Positions 14,927 through 15,103 of a stretch of 15,103 nt of DNA are shown here, one piece after another. The notes beneath the pieces are model-generated. The model had not been told where the DNA came from. It saw only the letters and a list, made by a program, of their open reading frames with translations, and did not search any database. The stretch is from contig JAPKZM010000227.1 of the NCBI GenBank assembly GCA_026393775.1, positions 1 to 15,103 on the forward strand. The letters run 5' to 3'. This stretch comes from Candidatus Aminicenantota bacterium (lineage in GTDB: Bacteria > Acidobacteriota > Aminicenantia > UBA2199). A program made the translations under genes and the position numbers. Numbering within the stretch: the stretch's first letter is position 1; every line of letters starts with the position of its first letter.

Positions 14927-15103
14927 TTATACCCAGCCGCGCCATTTGCAGGCATCGGCCACACGCGATACAGCGATCATGTAAGCCGCGTCGCGCATGT
15001 ACACTTTTTTCTGTTTAGCCAGGGCGTTGACGGCATGAAAAGCCGAAGTCATGACGTTGTCCAACTTGCTCAGTACTTCTTCTTTGGTCCAGAAGTAGTT
15101 CAT
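14927..15103 (-). CDS. gdhA: Glutamate dehydrogenase (Glu/Leu/Phe/Val family), C-terminal end only
   Basis: The minus strand is open from the right window edge to TAA (14929-14927), giving 58 residues. They match the C-terminal helices of hexameric glutamate dehydrogenases: YFWTKEEV, a spacing of helices around MTSAFHAVN, and MRDAAYMIAVSRVADA ending in RGWV, much like the MRDAAYVVAV...RGWV end of archaeal and clostridial enzymes. These enzymes interconvert glutamate and 2-oxoglutarate plus ammonium with NAD(P)H. The ATG at the very edge (15103-15101) is most likely an internal Met, because the catalytic and Rossmann domains must lie beyond the window. The family assignment is good. Cofactor preference cannot be judged from this fragment. 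A terminator follows the stop codon directly. Confidence 0.85.
   Translation of the reverse strand: MNYFWTKEEVLSKLDNVMTSAFHAVNALAKQKKVYMRDAAYMIAVSRVADACKWRGWV

Noticed and set aside
14926..14931. TATAAA on the minus strand over the glutamate dehydrogenase stop codon as a -10 box for the fusion gene
   Set aside because: No acceptable -35 box lies 16-18 nt upstream, and a strong terminator stands between it and the gene.
14308..15018. Plus-strand frame of 236 codons over the fusion gene start and the glutamate dehydrogenase end
   Set aside because: It runs through a clear terminator and across two real minus-strand genes; its low-complexity translation has no family resemblance.
1..15103. Search for CRISPR arrays, insertion sequences, tRNA or rRNA genes
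   Set aside because: No regularly spaced repeats, transposase motifs, terminal inverted repeats or RNA-gene signatures were seen; the window is almost entirely protein-coding.

Overview
The window is a gene-dense piece of bacterial chromosome with almost no non-coding DNA. The order recF (cut at the left edge) - gyrB - gyrA is the common bacterial replication/topology block that usually follows dnaN. GyrB is the long Gram-negative form with an insert in the TOPRIM region, and GyrA carries a GyrA-box. These genes, together with the sensory proteins on the right, suggest a diderm bacterium, perhaps Aminicenantes/Acidobacteriota or a deltaproteobacterial relative. That placement is a low-confidence inference from domain combinations, not a result from the sequence. 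Base composition changes along the window: bases 181-240 hold 18 G/C of 60, and bases 13201-13260 hold 37 of 60.

Layout. (1) 1-5611, plus strand: the 3' part of recF, then gyrB overlapping it by 35 nt, then gyrA 9 nt further on. (2) 5608-6393, minus strand: a TatD-family metal-dependent hydrolase, whose stop codon overlaps the gyrA stop codon. (3) 6394-6508: a divergent intergenic region with two good sigma70-type promoters, each placed almost on the start codon it serves, and a palindrome around one -10 box. (4) 6509-11663, plus strand: a likely three-gene unit. It encodes a GAF + HD-GYP protein (predicted cyclic-di-GMP phosphodiesterase), a 999-residue protein with two receiver domains fused to a PEP-synthase-type ATP-binding domain, and a calcineurin-like metallophosphoesterase coupled to it by overlapping stop and start codons. 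(5) 11668-14859, minus strand, converging on that unit: a 1063-residue protein with a GAF-like sensor domain, a second PEP-synthase-type ATP-binding domain and a C-terminal nucleotidyltransferase domain. (6) 14927-15103, minus strand: the last 58 residues of a glutamate dehydrogenase, followed by a rho-independent terminator.

The left half is housekeeping. The right half (6.4-14.9 kb) is the interesting part. It holds two distant paralogues that each keep only the ATP-binding domain of PEP synthase / pyruvate phosphate dikinase. Both lack the phosphohistidine and PEP/pyruvate barrel domains, and both carry the same uncharacterised C-terminal module (GPGRWGS and G[ST]HFFQ motifs). One is fused to receivers and the other to a GAF-like sensor plus a nucleotidyltransferase, and they lie beside an HD-GYP phosphodiesterase and a metallophosphoesterase. 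I read this as a candidate signal-transduction or phosphoryl/nucleotidyl-transfer locus of unknown output. The domains are visible in the sequence; the system-level role is inference.
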